Below, piece after piece: positions 44,411 to 56,574 of a DNA stretch of 64,000 nucleotides. The notes beneath the pieces were generated by a model that saw only the letters and a program-made list of their open reading frames with translations, was not told the origin of the DNA and ran no database searches. The translations under genes and the position numbers were made by a program. The DNA lies in the NCBI GenBank assembly GCA_032622095.1, contig CP136069.1, forward strand, positions 64,627,319 through 64,691,318, read 5' to 3'. The stretch's first letter is position 1. The number at the start of each line of letters is the position of its first letter. This DNA is from Siphonodentalium dalli. Lineage: Eukaryota > Mollusca > Scaphopoda > Gadilida > Siphonodentaliidae.

Positions 44411-44985
44411 AAGCTAGTGATAGTGTGCCTGTCCCAATTGTAAAGCATGATAATTAATACTTACTGGATTAAAACTCAAAAATGAATCTCCATAATCTTT
44501 TACCAATGGTCTGACCAACTTCTAATGCATACGCTTCAAGTTAGGGAGAGTGAATTGGTAGTATGAATAAAGCACCTGTGTCCGTTCTCCTGGAAATAAC
44601 AAATGTCAAAATATTTCACTCTCATCAAAATGTCCCCTTCAATTCGACACCATATAATTACTACTCTATGAATTTAATATACTATTCACTTTTTTACTAT
44701 TTCCCACTATAAATTCAAAATACTCATTCCCAATTGGATGAGGGCATGAGTTTGCCATCTTGACACAATTTCAAGTCATATAATTTGATTGCTGACTGTT
44801 TAGAGGTAAGCATGTACCATTTTGCACCCACCTCAACTATGTGGGTTCGTTTACCACGCCCTGTAATCGCATATGGATGTGACTGGAGTTGGAACAAATA
44901 GTTAACACCACTGAAAAACGATAAACCTCGTATTTTTAGAATCAAAAGCTACTTTTGACATCAGTTTACTGGATATTGATGTAGT
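44411..44985. other. Unannotated spacer
   Basis: AT-rich; nothing supportable. Confidence 0.35.
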
Positions 44986-44994
44986 CATGATTGG

Positions 44995-45243
44995 GGTGTA
45001 AATTCAATATATTTCAACAAGGTCAAACAAGGGCCGCAACTGAGAAAAATGAATGCACAACTCCAGTTGTGTACGGGAATCCCTTAATATGTGCTATCAC
45101 CATGCAGAAGGACAAAAACTCTTATTGTTAGCGCCTGATTTACAAGGTGATATGTTCATACAGACAGACTGGTAGATGAATGACAGCCCTTGACTGCATG
45201 TATTATTATATGCCCTGAACGTCCTTCAGGGGTCGGGGCATAA
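44995..45243 (+). mobile_element. Worn pearl-like element end
   Basis: Contains AACAAGGGCCGCAACT, then CAGACAGACTGG, and closes with an imperfect hairpin around TATGCCCTGAACGTCCTTCA...GGGGCATAATA (45208-45243). Only one core unit is visible. Confidence 0.45.
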
Positions 45244-45327
45244 TAAATCCACATTCCAGTATACCCATCATTCGCTCTGAACATGATCAAGGTATTATAT
45301 ACATGTACCGGACTACCGGTACATGTA

Positions 45328-47343
45328 TTTGCCTAATATTAACAGAATATTTTTTTTCTCGAACAAGTACATAAACAACATACTCAAAATCGGCAAAAAT
45401 CGGAAAAAGGGAAATTGTTTATTTCCGTGAAATAATTTTGGGGAAATTTTATCAAATCATCAATTTATGGATTTTCATATAACAAAATCAAATTGACAAA
45501 TCCTACAAATATCATACATATTTTGTTGTCCTCACTATCATGAATCCAGAACTGATAACCATTTCAAGGTGTATTGAGTATTTTTCAAGTTGTGTGCCTC
45601 CAAAAACGCGAATTTACCTTATTTCTGAGCCTAAAATTTGAAGAATGAGCCAAATATCATATTTTATGGTTAATTATTTTAAAAACTAACGCAAAAGACA
45701 GAGATTTTTCCCTGTTTTTGTAATTTCCTCACAAGATAAAACACAAAAGATGAATAATATGTGCACCTATGGTTAAGAAGAATAAAATATTCTCAAACAA
45801 AATGTGTGTTCCATTGCATGGACTTAGCCAAATTTGCCACTGACACAGAACTCGTGTGATGAAACGCAATATTTGAGGTTATGTAAATCAATAAATTGAT
45901 ATCCATATGCCCTGCTTTTCTTATTACCTTTTAAGTAATAAGTATACTAGATTGAACAAATTGCAAAGATATTAACAAACCATTGTTTAAGAAAATCAAC
46001 TTATGGCCCTTTGAATCCTTGGTCTTAACTTGTTTCCAAAAATAGTATGTTGAGAAATTTTTGTTCATTCAAAAAGGTATTTGGGCATAAAGAGAAAAAA
46101 CAAATGGTGTTTTAGTGCGTAAAATTATTCGAACTTTCCTCCCACAACACTTTAGTTCCTGTTGCGTTATTAAACAGCTTAATACGTTACTGGACGATTA
46201 TTTAGAATGTTATTGCTATGTTGATTAAAAATAATTCCAAAATGACAATTTGACATTTCACTGCCAAATTACGACAAAAAGGATTATAGCGCTGTCAATG
46301 TATATAAACAAAAAAAGTTTTAAGTTACGTATGAAAGAACAATACATGCAGAAGCTGATAATATAATGTTGTATGATTCAAGATGCTTGATTTTGAAGTT
46401 TTTGTTGATATGCTTTCCCCTACCCCATGTTTCTGCCATTCAAATTTGTAGTAAATTATCCGAAGTGATGTGAGAAATCCAGTGACATTCATTGGTATAA
46501 CCATTGATATGTTATTTTCTCAACAAAAAACTAATATAAGATCAAATACTTTTACACAATAACTTTTGTTAATTTTTCTGAATATTTACAAAAACGCCCC
46601 AAAATAGCATTTTCGGAAAAGAGGCTAGACTAAGAGTTCATGGAGCCATAATTTAATTTTCTTCACAAATGTATTTAGAAATTCCATCACAATTTGTTCT
46701 ATCTTGTATTCTTAAAAGGTTACGAGAAAGGCAGAGCATATAGATTGTAATTTATTCAGTTACATGACCCCAAATATTGCATTTCATCACACGAGTTCTA
46801 TGTCAGTGGCAAATTTGGCTAAGTCCATACAATGGAACACACATTTTGTTCGAGAATATTTTATTCTTCTTAACCATAGATGCACATAATAATAATTTTT
46901 TGTGCTTTATCTAGTGAGGAAAAGCCCTGTATTTTGGGCTCGTTTTTTAGATAATTAACCATAAAATATGACATTTGGCTCATTCTGCTAAATTTAGGCT
47001 CCGAAATAAGGTAAATTCGCGTTTTTGAAGTCACACAACTCGAAAAATAATCCAAAAATCTGGCAATGGTTCTCAGTTCTAACAAAATCGGCATGATATT
47101 TGTAGGACTTGTGTATTTGAATTTTTTAAATACGCTAAAGAAAATCCATAAATGGATGATTTGACGAAAAATTTCCCAATTTTTTTTCACGAAAATCACC
47201 AATTTTCCTTTTTTCCGATTTTTGCTGATTTTTAGTATGTTGTTTATGGAGGGTCTATGTACCTATTCCAGCAAAAAAACAATTCTGTTGCAATTAGTTC
47301 TGGGTAAAACCATAAAGGCACTGGACTAATATTAGACAAATGT
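45328..47343. mobile_element. Long-TIR element, ~0.5-kb inverted arms
   Basis: 45372-45890 and 46745-47245 are diverged inverted copies sharing AACAACATACT, TCCATAAATGGATGATTTGA-like, AATCAGCAAAAATCGGAAAA-like, CGCGAATTTACCTTATTTC, ATTTTATGGTTAATTA, AAGAATAAAATATTCTC, AAAATGTGTGTTCCATTG and GTGATGAAA. Outer homology extends to CTAATATTA on both sides, with a ~40-bp gap in the left arm. The central 0.85 kb is non-coding and no transposase is seen. Non-autonomous long-TIR (foldback/MULE-like) DNA element; superfamily uncertain. Confidence 0.75.
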
Positions 47344-47376
47344 TGTTGAGATACGTCTAAGAATAAAATGTTTCCG

Positions 47377-48534
47377 ATAATAAATTTCCGGTGATAACAA
47401 CGATCTAATATCGATAATATATAGAAACGTAAGTAATTTGAGTCAAAGATGTATTTTGTAAATGCTCAGGTTAATAGGCTATCTTAAAATCAAAGTTAAT
47501 AATTTGCTATAAATTCAATTTATGACTGGAGCCATAAAATGGCGTAAATTAAATTACGAATTTCCGTGTACAAGACGTAATCAAATTAATTGAGGGATAC
47601 TGGATTGGTAAATGGCACACACGATCGTTTTAAACATTATGCTGATACGGGGAGAAAACTCAAACCACTCAGTGACTAGTGACCATACAATAACTTAAAT
47701 GAGTATATGGGACTAGTATGCATATAATATAAATTTTATTTGATACATTTGGTTGAAAACTGTTCAAAAACAAGAGGTGTGCACTCGAGTGCTAGCATAC
47801 ACCCACCGTGGCAAATTCAACCCGCATTATCCGTAAACTCAACCAAAAAGATTTTTAACTTTAAAGAAAAATTCGGACTAATAATATCGATATGGTGTCA
47901 CAAGAAGCTTGTACAGAAAACATTATTCAAATCGGTTCATATTTGTTAAAGTTATTAAGTCAGACAGAATTTTCCAAGTCAAAATAAGTCGAAAATAAGG
48001 TGTAATATTACGAAAAACAGTCTGAGCCAATCCCTAGCCGCATCATGTAGAGAGGGTATTGTGAGAAGCATGTATACCGAAAATTATTGAAATCGGTTCA
48101 TATTTGTTAAAGCTATTAAGTCGGACAGAATTTTCTAAGTCAAAATAAGTCGAAAAAGAGGCGTAACTTGAAAAAAAAAAGTCGGACCGAACCGCGGAGA
48201 CATGCGGAGACACCGTCCTAAGGAGATTGCATACAAAAAATTATTGAAATCGGTTCATAGTTGTTCGAGTTATGAGGTCAGACGGACGGACAGACAAACT
48301 GACGGAGAAAGCGTGACGGACAGACGCAGTAAATCCAGTATACCCCCCATTTTCTTCGAAAGTGGGGGTATAATTACTCGACAACGACAATTTGTATTTT
48401 TGCATTTGGGTAAATTTGCCATCCGTAACACTACTTCGTACTCAACAGACTTTCAAATAATGGAAAAATTGTTACCTTATTCTCCAACTCAGAGACTATA
48501 GAAGCCAACAACAACATTTGTGTACAGTATCCCT
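47377..48534 (-). mobile_element. TTAA-type MITE copy 2, interrupted by a pearl-like element
   Basis: 47377-47770 and 48374-48534 together align, in inverse orientation, with the uninterrupted MITE at 58644-59226. The end near 48534 retains ACAGTATCCCT followed by TTAA (48535-48538); the other TIR is lost next to the long-TIR element. Shared landmarks include CGATCTAATATCGATAATAT, TTGATTACG-type, GGGATACTGGATTG and CGACAACGACAATTTGTATT. Confidence 0.9.
47771..48373 (+). mobile_element. Pearl-like element inserted without target-site duplication
   Basis: 603 bp: it begins CAAGAGGTGTGCACTCGAGTG with a short palindrome. It has core units of ~160 bp marked by AATCGGTTCATA(T/G)TTGTT at about 47931, 48092 and 48249 and by CAAAATAAGTCGAAAA, then GACGGACGGACAGACAAACT. 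It ends in the hairpin TATACCCCCC.../...TGGGGGTATA (48339-48372). Compared with the intact MITE (junction at 58805/58806) the host sequence reads CAAAAA|TTACTCG with no bases duplicated or lost, apart from a one- or two-base placement ambiguity. That fits Helitron-type insertion and not cut-and-paste or LINE insertion. Confidence 0.88.
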
Positions 48535-48539
48535 TTAAA

Positions 48540-49600
48540 CCTTTAGTTGCCACCTTATCTCTTAGAATCTTACTGACAGCCTAAAAACTTCTGCTTCATC
48601 CTTTGAAGATATAAGTACCTTGAGGGAATGAAAGAATTAGATATTATTTTTTTTACGCAAATGACCTGTGGTCAGATGCTCGTAGTCTGTTTATATATAA
48701 CCATGGATATATGCCGGATATAACCGTACAAAAAAAATACTGTGCTTTTGACAGTGTATTTATCCATGGCGTGTGTGACTGTGGTTGGTCGTAATCTAGT
48801 GTCCGGTGTTATTGTTTTGAAGGTTTATCATGTTCGACTGATGTTGTTAGGATGGTAATGGGATTAGCGGTTTCTATGTCTTGTCTGGTCAGATGTTATG
48901 TTTGAGCTTTGTCTGAAATTAACAAATTTTTATACTAGAATTTGCGTAACAGGAGCATGAGGAAATCACATGTTGAGTGCATTTAATGGTTTTTAGAGAC
49001 CGAATATATATGATATAGAGATAATGAAATCATATATAATCATATATATATACTGCATCCAATTTGGGTTGATATGGGTGACTTTCATGTAGTTTTGTGG
49101 TTATGAGACCACATGCATGCCTTGTTATTGGCCCCCTGATTTCTGCTCTGTTGTCTTTAAATTTTTTTATATCTTTTGCAAAATGGGTGCCACCAGGATA
49201 TATCCAGATTATAATACCGGGCTGACTATTGCAGATCTCCCCAATGGGTGCAGCTAACCCTCATGGACAAGGGGTTGTATCCCCTCCCTGACGAGATCAA
49301 ACCCTGTTTTCCAATGAGATATAATATTGACAATTTCTCATCATCAGTGATGAATGCAAGACTACCCTCTTGGGACGGGGCATCAGAGTGGGACGTGGGC
49401 TGGTTATGCATGGGTCTTAATCCCACCAACTGCAGTCAAACATCACTCAACATTTAGTTGGAAACTTTATACCAAAAATAGGTTGAAATTGTGGTCATAG
49501 ATTTTCCAACAATTTATTAGTGACATACACAGGTGACATACATGTATACGTGTATATTCCTTTCAAATTGCAAATCGTCTCACTGCGTGTATAAACCACC
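48540..49600. other. Unannotated spacer
   Basis: AT-rich; no gene recognised. Confidence 0.35.
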
Positions 49601-49741
49601 GACCCCCGGAAAGCAACTGACAAACTTGCCCAGATACATGATTCCAGTCACTCTACATATGACGGGGTTCGAACCAGCTTCGTCGGCACTGGACGGAGTA
49701 ATGCACCTGGCACTCTACCGACTGTACCACCGGGAGCCCAT
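49560..49741 (-). mobile_element. tRNA-derived SINE
   Basis: The minus strand begins GGGCTCCCGGTGGTACAGTC (5' end near 49740) with the A-box region TGGTACAGTCGGTAGAG (complement of 49713-49729) and B box GGTTCGAACCCCG (complement of 49663-49675). It continues with a TTGCTTTCCGGGGGTCGGTG phrase resembling a conserved SINE central domain in molluscs. 3' boundary approximate. Confidence 0.72.
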
Positions 49742-49774
49742 GAGTTATAATAATGCATAATGTGTTTACGGATG

Positions 49775-50045
49775 GAACAAGACCGGCAACTCTGGTATGC
49801 ATTGGCAGGCAAAACCTGTGATATGCAGTAATATGTGCATATGTCCTTCCCTATCATTCTGGTCTATCACCATACCAAACCAAATCGGAAATTCGACAAC
49901 AGACACTTATATTGCAAAAACTTTGAACGGACTGAATTTCATAAAGCCGAACAGGGCCCATAACTCTGGTAGGCATCGATGGTCACAACCCGTGATATTA
50001 TGCATATTCATTCCCCATTTCTGGTCTGTCACCGTGCCATAGAGC
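49775..50045 (+). repeat. Degenerate pearl-like core pair
   Basis: CAACTCTGGTATGCATTGGC at about 49789 and TAACTCTGGTAGGCATCGAT at about 49961 start two units (period ~172 bp) sharing AACC(T/C)GTGATAT, TCTGGTCT(A/G)TCACC(A/G)T. No terminal hairpin recognised. Confidence 0.6.
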
Positions 50046-50647
50046 ATCAAAATATGACAACCGACTCCCGAGAATTATTGACTACTAAATTGTGATTAGA
50101 GTATATTTGAGAAAAATCAATGTTTTCCAAGAATCAATGTAAATGACTAAAATTCATGTTGACATTGTGTAACAAACTGGAAAACTGTTCTATTGTTACA
50201 TCCATGTCAACAGAGGCTATTATTCTCGCATGGACAAATAAGATCCAATGGAAACACATTATCGCGTACCAAAAATGATAGGGATGCTGGTTTTCATATA
50301 TGTTTTGAGACCCCTTTTCTCGAATTATGTAAACATAAATTTTAGGGTTCGAATGAGCCATGTCCGTTTAATGTCTACAACTGTCTTAATTATTTATAAC
50401 CCTTCTATGACTGGAGCTTCTTGAAATTTTGCGAAAACCCTGTGCCAATCATGCATTCTCTTACATATGCGTATGCGAAACTCCATTAGGGATCAATGAC
50501 AAATATGTTTGTAGTAGGTAGATATGTGGTCAAGAAAATGATTTGATGTCTTTACTGTGCTGCTCAGAGTTTGTCACATAACTTGCAATGTGACACCGTA
50601 ATTACACAACGCCTTAGATAGTGAACTATTCTGATAGACCTATTTTA
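50046..50647. other. Unannotated spacer
   Basis: A trace of the ATGCATTCTCTTA-type MITE near 50450; otherwise nothing. Confidence 0.35.
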
Positions 50648-50793
50648 TTTGTTGAAAATACTAGCGATATAACAAGATACACCAATGCATTCATAGATTC
50701 AAATTGAAAGTTTCAAATATATCATGGTTTTATGTGCAAAAACATATGAATGCATTGGTGTATCTTGTTATATCGCTAGTATTTTTCAACAAA
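50648..50793. repeat. Hairpin MITE, 48-bp near-perfect arms
   Basis: TTTGTTGAAAATACTAGCGA...CAATGCATTCATA (50648-50695) and its reverse complement (50745-50793) differ by one base insertion in the A/T run. The loop is ~49 nt, A/T rich. Confidence 0.92.
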
Positions 50794-51179
50794 TTTGTAG
50801 AATTTCAAGCATTATGAGGAGGTACTAGTACATGTAGGTGGACATATTTCATCCATGGTTTACATTTAGGGTTTTAGATCTCACATGTTATATTAGCTTA
50901 GGCCTAACAAAATTATACGTTTGTTTCCGCTATAAACGGACTGAACAAAAATTGGGTAGGTAGGTACATGTAGGCAAAACTTTTTTTTTTTTTAAATCTT
51001 TTTATTTTTTCAGGATGCAATTCACTGTGTCATATTTAAGGACATTTTAGACATTACAGGCCATATTATTGCTAATTTGCCTAGCCCATAAAGATAAAAC
51101 AAAAACACAATCTCAGGGAGATATAACAAAGCTAAAATGGGACAATAACGTTCATTTTATCTGTTTTATAACATGTCCG

Positions 51180-51700
51180 TAACGCAGGTTTCACTTCTGC
51201 ATCAAACTCCCCACATTATTGTGGGCAGTTGCAGTGCATATTCCCGGGGCCGCAGATGCATAAGGGTGACCAGTGACTTCGTCCCACAGCATTCTCGTCC
51301 CACCAATTTTTGTCCCGAAAAGGTGACCTCGTCCCACTTGTCGGTGATCTCGTAAAATCCCATAAAATCGGAATGAGGTCGCCATTTTGGGACGAAGTCA
51401 CTAGCATTCCGCATAAGACACTATGCGTGGTGGGATGAGATGGTGGGCGCGGACGCTTATATATATTATTATTGTGTGCCATTGCAGACACTCTATGGCG
51501 CATAAGATACATTATATATTATTATTGTGGGCGGTTGCGGCGCATATTCCCATAGACGCAGGCGCATAAGACACTGGGTGGTGGGATGGGCTGGTGGGTG
51601 GGCTTATATATATACCGTATATTATTACTGTGGGGGGGCGCTTGCAGACGTATTCCGGTACATGCGGCGCATACAACAATCCTCGTGAGTGCCCAATAAA
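51180..51700 (+). repeat. Diverged tandem repeat (GCATAAGACACT units) with an inserted small MITE
   Basis: Units share TTATTATTGTGGGC(A/G)GTTGC, GCATATTCCC, GCATAAGACACT..G(T)GGTGGGAT and CTTATATATATTATTA, at about 51215, 51415-51480 and 51525-51610. Within the first unit sits the MITE at 51272-51402. Confidence 0.75.
51272..51402. repeat. 131-bp MITE with 15-bp perfect inverted ends
   Basis: AGTGACTTCGTCCCA at 51272-51286 and its exact reverse complement at 51388-51402. The interior contains TCGTCCCA-type sub-repeats. Inserted in a repeat unit whose other copies lack it. Confidence 0.8.
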
Positions 51701-51759
51701 CATACGTGCGGAATAATAGTATGTGGTGGAATTTTTTGGAAATTTTGTTTGTCCAAAAA

Positions 51760-52980
51760 AAATAGCCCAAGCTGAATTAAGTAGCTAGGAGGAATCTTCT
51801 AAGATGAATTACTGAGGCTTTGGGAGGACGTGTATTGGTTTGAGTCACCGAGCTTCTAATTTCTAAAAAAAAACAAAAATAATAACTTTGAAGTTTGAAA
51901 AAAAAGTTTGCTTTTTAAACAATATTTGTTCTAAATTCAATAAAATTGAATTGAATTCAATTAGATAAGTGGAAACCCTATATTTGTTAGACCGGAAGGT
52001 TTAAAGCTGCACTGAATCAAGCCCATTGTGACTGTGGCGCGCTTATACATCCGAACGGATCCTGCGCGCATCAAATACAGATACAGTATGATAAAAACGA
52101 TGTATAAGTACCACGAAAATAGGAAACTTGATCATTATTTGACACTATTCAACGTACCAATATGAAATGTTCGTAGAAATAAATGTTATGCTGTGGTTAA
52201 ATAGTTAATGTATTTATATTGTAGTGGTGAAGTCATCAATAACTAATGGATTAACACATTCTCGGATCATAGATTGTTTTGTCAAAGTTCAAATAAATTT
52301 TGAATGAAAAAATGTACCGCAGTTATTTCATACGCATTGACAATTTCATAACGAAACGATACCGGAAGTAGGTCTTGCACACTCGTCTACCGGTAATTCC
52401 AACGTATTAATTAATAATAGTTACAAATTACAATGGAATTATGCCTAATTTGTTTTAATTACCAACAACAAAAATATCATTGTTGGTTTTCTTCCAATAT
52501 AATAGAGATTTAGATATTTAAAAAAAAAATCTCAAAATAAAAAGTTTAGAGTCGGCGGTTTAAAATAGGGTCGGTCGGGTTAGCGGAAACAAACGTATAT
52601 ATTTTTTAGGCCTTATAAGGAGGGCCTGGGAATTTTCCAAAATTCAAAATATTTGTTCGAGCTCACTGTCAAAGCAAGCACATGTGAAGCAATGAAAAAT
52701 CATCCTAGTACGTGCCTCCATAAATCTGATATAGAATTTTTTTTAGCATACATGTAACTCGCAGACTTGTACCATATACATGTACCTCGCAACCATGTAA
52801 CACTAAGAGTGCAGTGCATTTCTCATCGATCACGCTAATGGGCATATTGAAAACTTTTCTGAATGTGAAAAATTAATGATTAACGATTAATCATTCAGAG
52901 ATATCATAATATACATGTATGTTTGTCCAGGCATTCTTGAAATGTACTTGCAAAGTACAATAATTTGTCCACCTGGCAAT
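51760..52980. other. Unannotated spacer
   Basis: 52040-52090 (CATCCGAACGGATCCTGCGCGC...AATACAGATACAG) matches a phrase at 33690-33735, a short dispersed repeat. No gene. Confidence 0.4.
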
Positions 52981-52984
52981 TGCA

Positions 52985-53040
52985 CCCAATTTGCCCCAGT
53001 ACCAGGGACGTGGCAACAGGGTGATTGGGGGGGGGAGTAT
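52985..53040 (+). repeat. Left-end fragment of the 10.95-kb TIR family
   Basis: CCAGGGACGTGGCAACAGGG followed by a G run, like 10952-11000. Confidence 0.6.
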
Positions 53041-56000
53041 CTTGTTCTCATTGCTTGATTTTCGAACCAGAAATTACAAGTGCCCATTTAGTAGGAAATT
53101 TCTATTTATAGACTAACAGTAGCATATGTTTCTATGTCATTTTAGCACTGCTGCACGTTTCCAGTACCTGCAAATCATGTATATTGAACTTCCTTCCGTA
53201 TTCATGTTTCAAAATTAGTTTTTTATCCAGCCAGAATGCACTTTTGAGATATCAACCCATATATAGAATTTGAGTAGTTTTTAGTACATGATACATGTAC
53301 CTATGAAAGGGAGAAAAAAAAAATATATATTCAACCTCAATCGTACTAAAATCAATTGTTTTTGTCTTCCATTAAAGACATATTATGGACTTGTTTGGGT
53401 GCGTGAAGTGACCAGTTACTAGTAGTATACTCAGGCATTACGCCAACCTGGGAAAGGTACCATTCTGCTAACTTTCTACTAAATTTCAAAGAAATCGACG
53501 AAACCACTTCATAGAAAATATCGTCTGAACTACGATCAACTGTAAATATTTACATCTCGATTCGGGACGCAACTATCGACAATAAAAACATACAAATGAT
53601 TTCTCCATCGAGAGTCATTGCATTGAATTAAAATAACAGAATGACGATGTGTGTTGTCAATTTGGATTAATATTCGTAAAAAATAACTATGGTACTTTGA
53701 GCAAGATTATTCTCTATTTCTATTTGATCACCCAACCGAAGTGTTTCACATCACTTTAATAATCATTCAGATTCTATATACAATGAAGATCTGCATAATT
53801 TTTTCACATAAAAGCAGAGAGAAATAGATATAACAACATAGAGATAATATATAGAGCATATATCGTTAAAGGAGGTGCCACAAATAGATGTGAGCTAAAA
53901 AGCTTTTTGTACCAGAAAAATGACTTTGAAACAGAGTATATCTGCAATATTATGCCATTGTTTTGGCATTCAAATGTGAAAAACTATAACTTCAACAGTA
54001 TCATTAGGCAGCCCATTATAATAAGTGACATACCGTTAAGAGCCAAGGAGCTATGCTTTAGATTAATGTTCACTGTATCGTTTGAAAAACGTCCACTAAA
54101 ACGTGTCAGTTTTTCTTGGGAGCCAGTCGCCATATTTCTATTGTAAACACATGTTCATGATGTTGTTGTCATGTTTTAATTCGCGGCAGGTACATGAAAA
54201 TCGACCATAAAAGCAATTCGATCATGCAATCGGGCAAGTTTATGATATGAAATCGACGCTTTCAGTTTATTTAAGTTGTTGGAATTAATTTAGCTGCTTG
54301 ATTACCCACGATTTATGAAGTTTTGTGCTGTTTAGAGATGGAAATGTTGATATTTTATTTTTATAATTACCAGTCTATAGTCGAAAGCGAGATTACAAGA
54401 TGTCGTATTATTACGCAAATCACATAAATAGAAAACTTACATGTTTCAGAATATTGTATTATTCTAAAATCAAATAGCCTACATGTATATAAAAACATAT
54501 TTATGAATAGGAAAGTACCGTATTCCGACGAAATATGTCATATTTTACGACGGACTCCTTGTGCGAGTTCACTTCCGGTCAATTCTATTTTGGTGCACTG
54601 GGAGAAAAACATTGTGGAGAAAAAAATACGTTTAATAACATTTGAATGTAAATTAATCGAGAAATTGTCGGTTATCAGGTACAATCATACCGGTATAGCT
54701 TATAACCCATATATATTGATGGGCATAATCAAAAGCTTGATCCCATGCGCGATTGTCTATACTGATCGATTTCCATTCGTAATCGTATTCTAGTATTGAC
54801 GGATGGGTTTGTTTGTAATCATGGCCGCCCCGCCCCCATGGCATGTGTATCGGCTATCGCAAAATAATGTTAGGATATTATGGTCTCCCATACCAAGAAA
54901 AATAGTTCCTAAGAATGTAAACAATGCAAATGGAGGACATTTTGCCATTATTCAGGATGACAGTACTATTTTCACAGGCAGGGTATTTGGGAAAGTTCTT
55001 GTTTTTCCTCAAAATGATGTCTCCTTCTCTCTAGCCAGATTCTTATAGGACTATTTTGACTGTTCAGTTTGTTAACCATTGGAACAGGAGAAACGCCGTT
55101 TGGGGACATGATTTTTTGTCACTCTACCGCGAGTAAATTCTAACAGCTAAAATTTCTCTACTAATGACAAGATCTTTGTTTATTATTGATTATTATGTGT
55201 GAAAAATATGAAGTTGATCCATTCTATGGCCGGTGAGTAATTATTGATCATCTGGAGGTAGGGTGCAATCCGCGGTGGCCATCTTGGCCAAACTTTGCCA
55301 TCCCCTCAAACTCGACATAATTGTGGATTGTTCGGATATTCCACGGGATTCATGAACGTGTGTAATGACATGTTGCGGTCACATACTATGGTAGACATGT
55401 CTGCCAGTGTTTACGTTCTGTTATTTGTCATTTTAAGGATAAATGACACATTGGTGAGTGGGTGGTTTCATACTTGTATTAGTATTTTGTTGATAAATAC
55501 ATGTGCCTTGGTCATAATTGTTACTTTTATTGAAAATCTACTCGCCTATAGCATTTAGGGCTAATGTTGGAACTTACAAGGCGTAAGCATTGATAGTAAG
55601 TTCCAATGGATCCAACGATTGTGATGTTGTCGTACATGATATCGTAAGTTGTTCGTAAAGCATGTGATTGACTTCCCTACAATCATATCCAGCTATGATT
55701 TTTGCATACATACATGTACAACAGCAATTATGCCACAATTAGTGGAAGTAGCCAAGGATATGCCACGATTTCGCATCTAAAATAAAACAGTGCTTGATAA
55801 TATTTTTTGGTTTGCAACATTGTCATGAGCATGCGCAATTCAACTACTGGTTACTTCCTTTATCGATAATGGAAATTTTTCCACTTACGACAGCTGCTTA
55901 CGATTGAATCGTGGTCGTCTGAACGTTCACCAATTGACTGTTTTAACTTTTAGCCCAATCGTTGAATCGGGCCATTATATATCGATCCGTTGTTTACCCA

Positions 56001-56570
56001 TAACTGTTTATGTACAGTGACTGTGGTTGGACACACAAAATTTTTCTTCTCACATTAATCATTACTAATAAAAAAGACACTGACACTTTACTAATATTAA
56101 TACTATTATTAATATTTATTTTTAGGAAATCTACCTTTCCAATATTCGAGGTACATGTATCACCCATGATCACTTTATAATTGGACGTTAAATGTCATAT
56201 TTCCTATAAAAACCTCATGCATATGTGTTCATACGATAGTACAAAAGAAACTTACCATGGGAACGAATGCAATGTCATATTTTAATCATCTAAATCCAAC
56301 AGAGAAGTTCCGACCGCGTGGTCCGGTTCTCTACGGGATATTACCAACTGCGGCGGATACAGGACGTTTCGTACCTGGACGTTTCGTACCATCTGGTACC
56401 ATCTGGTCGTGTCGTACCGTACTGCCAGAGGCAGAAAGACGTGGAACCTTGCTATTTCCACTGGAGTGACTGGACAGTTATCGAGAAAAGTCCGCCGTTA
56501 AAGTTCGGAATATTTTCAAACAGAGTTTAAACAACGATCACGTGGCATGCAGTTTAACCAATCAGGAATA
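53041..56570. other. Unannotated spacer
   Basis: Several short open frames (53907-54146, 54503-54793, 54803-55048, 55295-55558) show no domain, paralogue or splice context I can support. The 54803-55048 frame (81 codons, WHVYRLSQNNVRILWSPIPR) has the most protein-like composition, and the 55295-55558 frame is hydrophobic at its C-terminus; both remain unassigned. Confidence 0.35.
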
Positions 56571-56574
56571 CGAA

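Noticed and set aside
49650-49741. Functional tRNA gene
   Set aside because: Good A/B boxes, but no cloverleaf and a SINE-like body follows.
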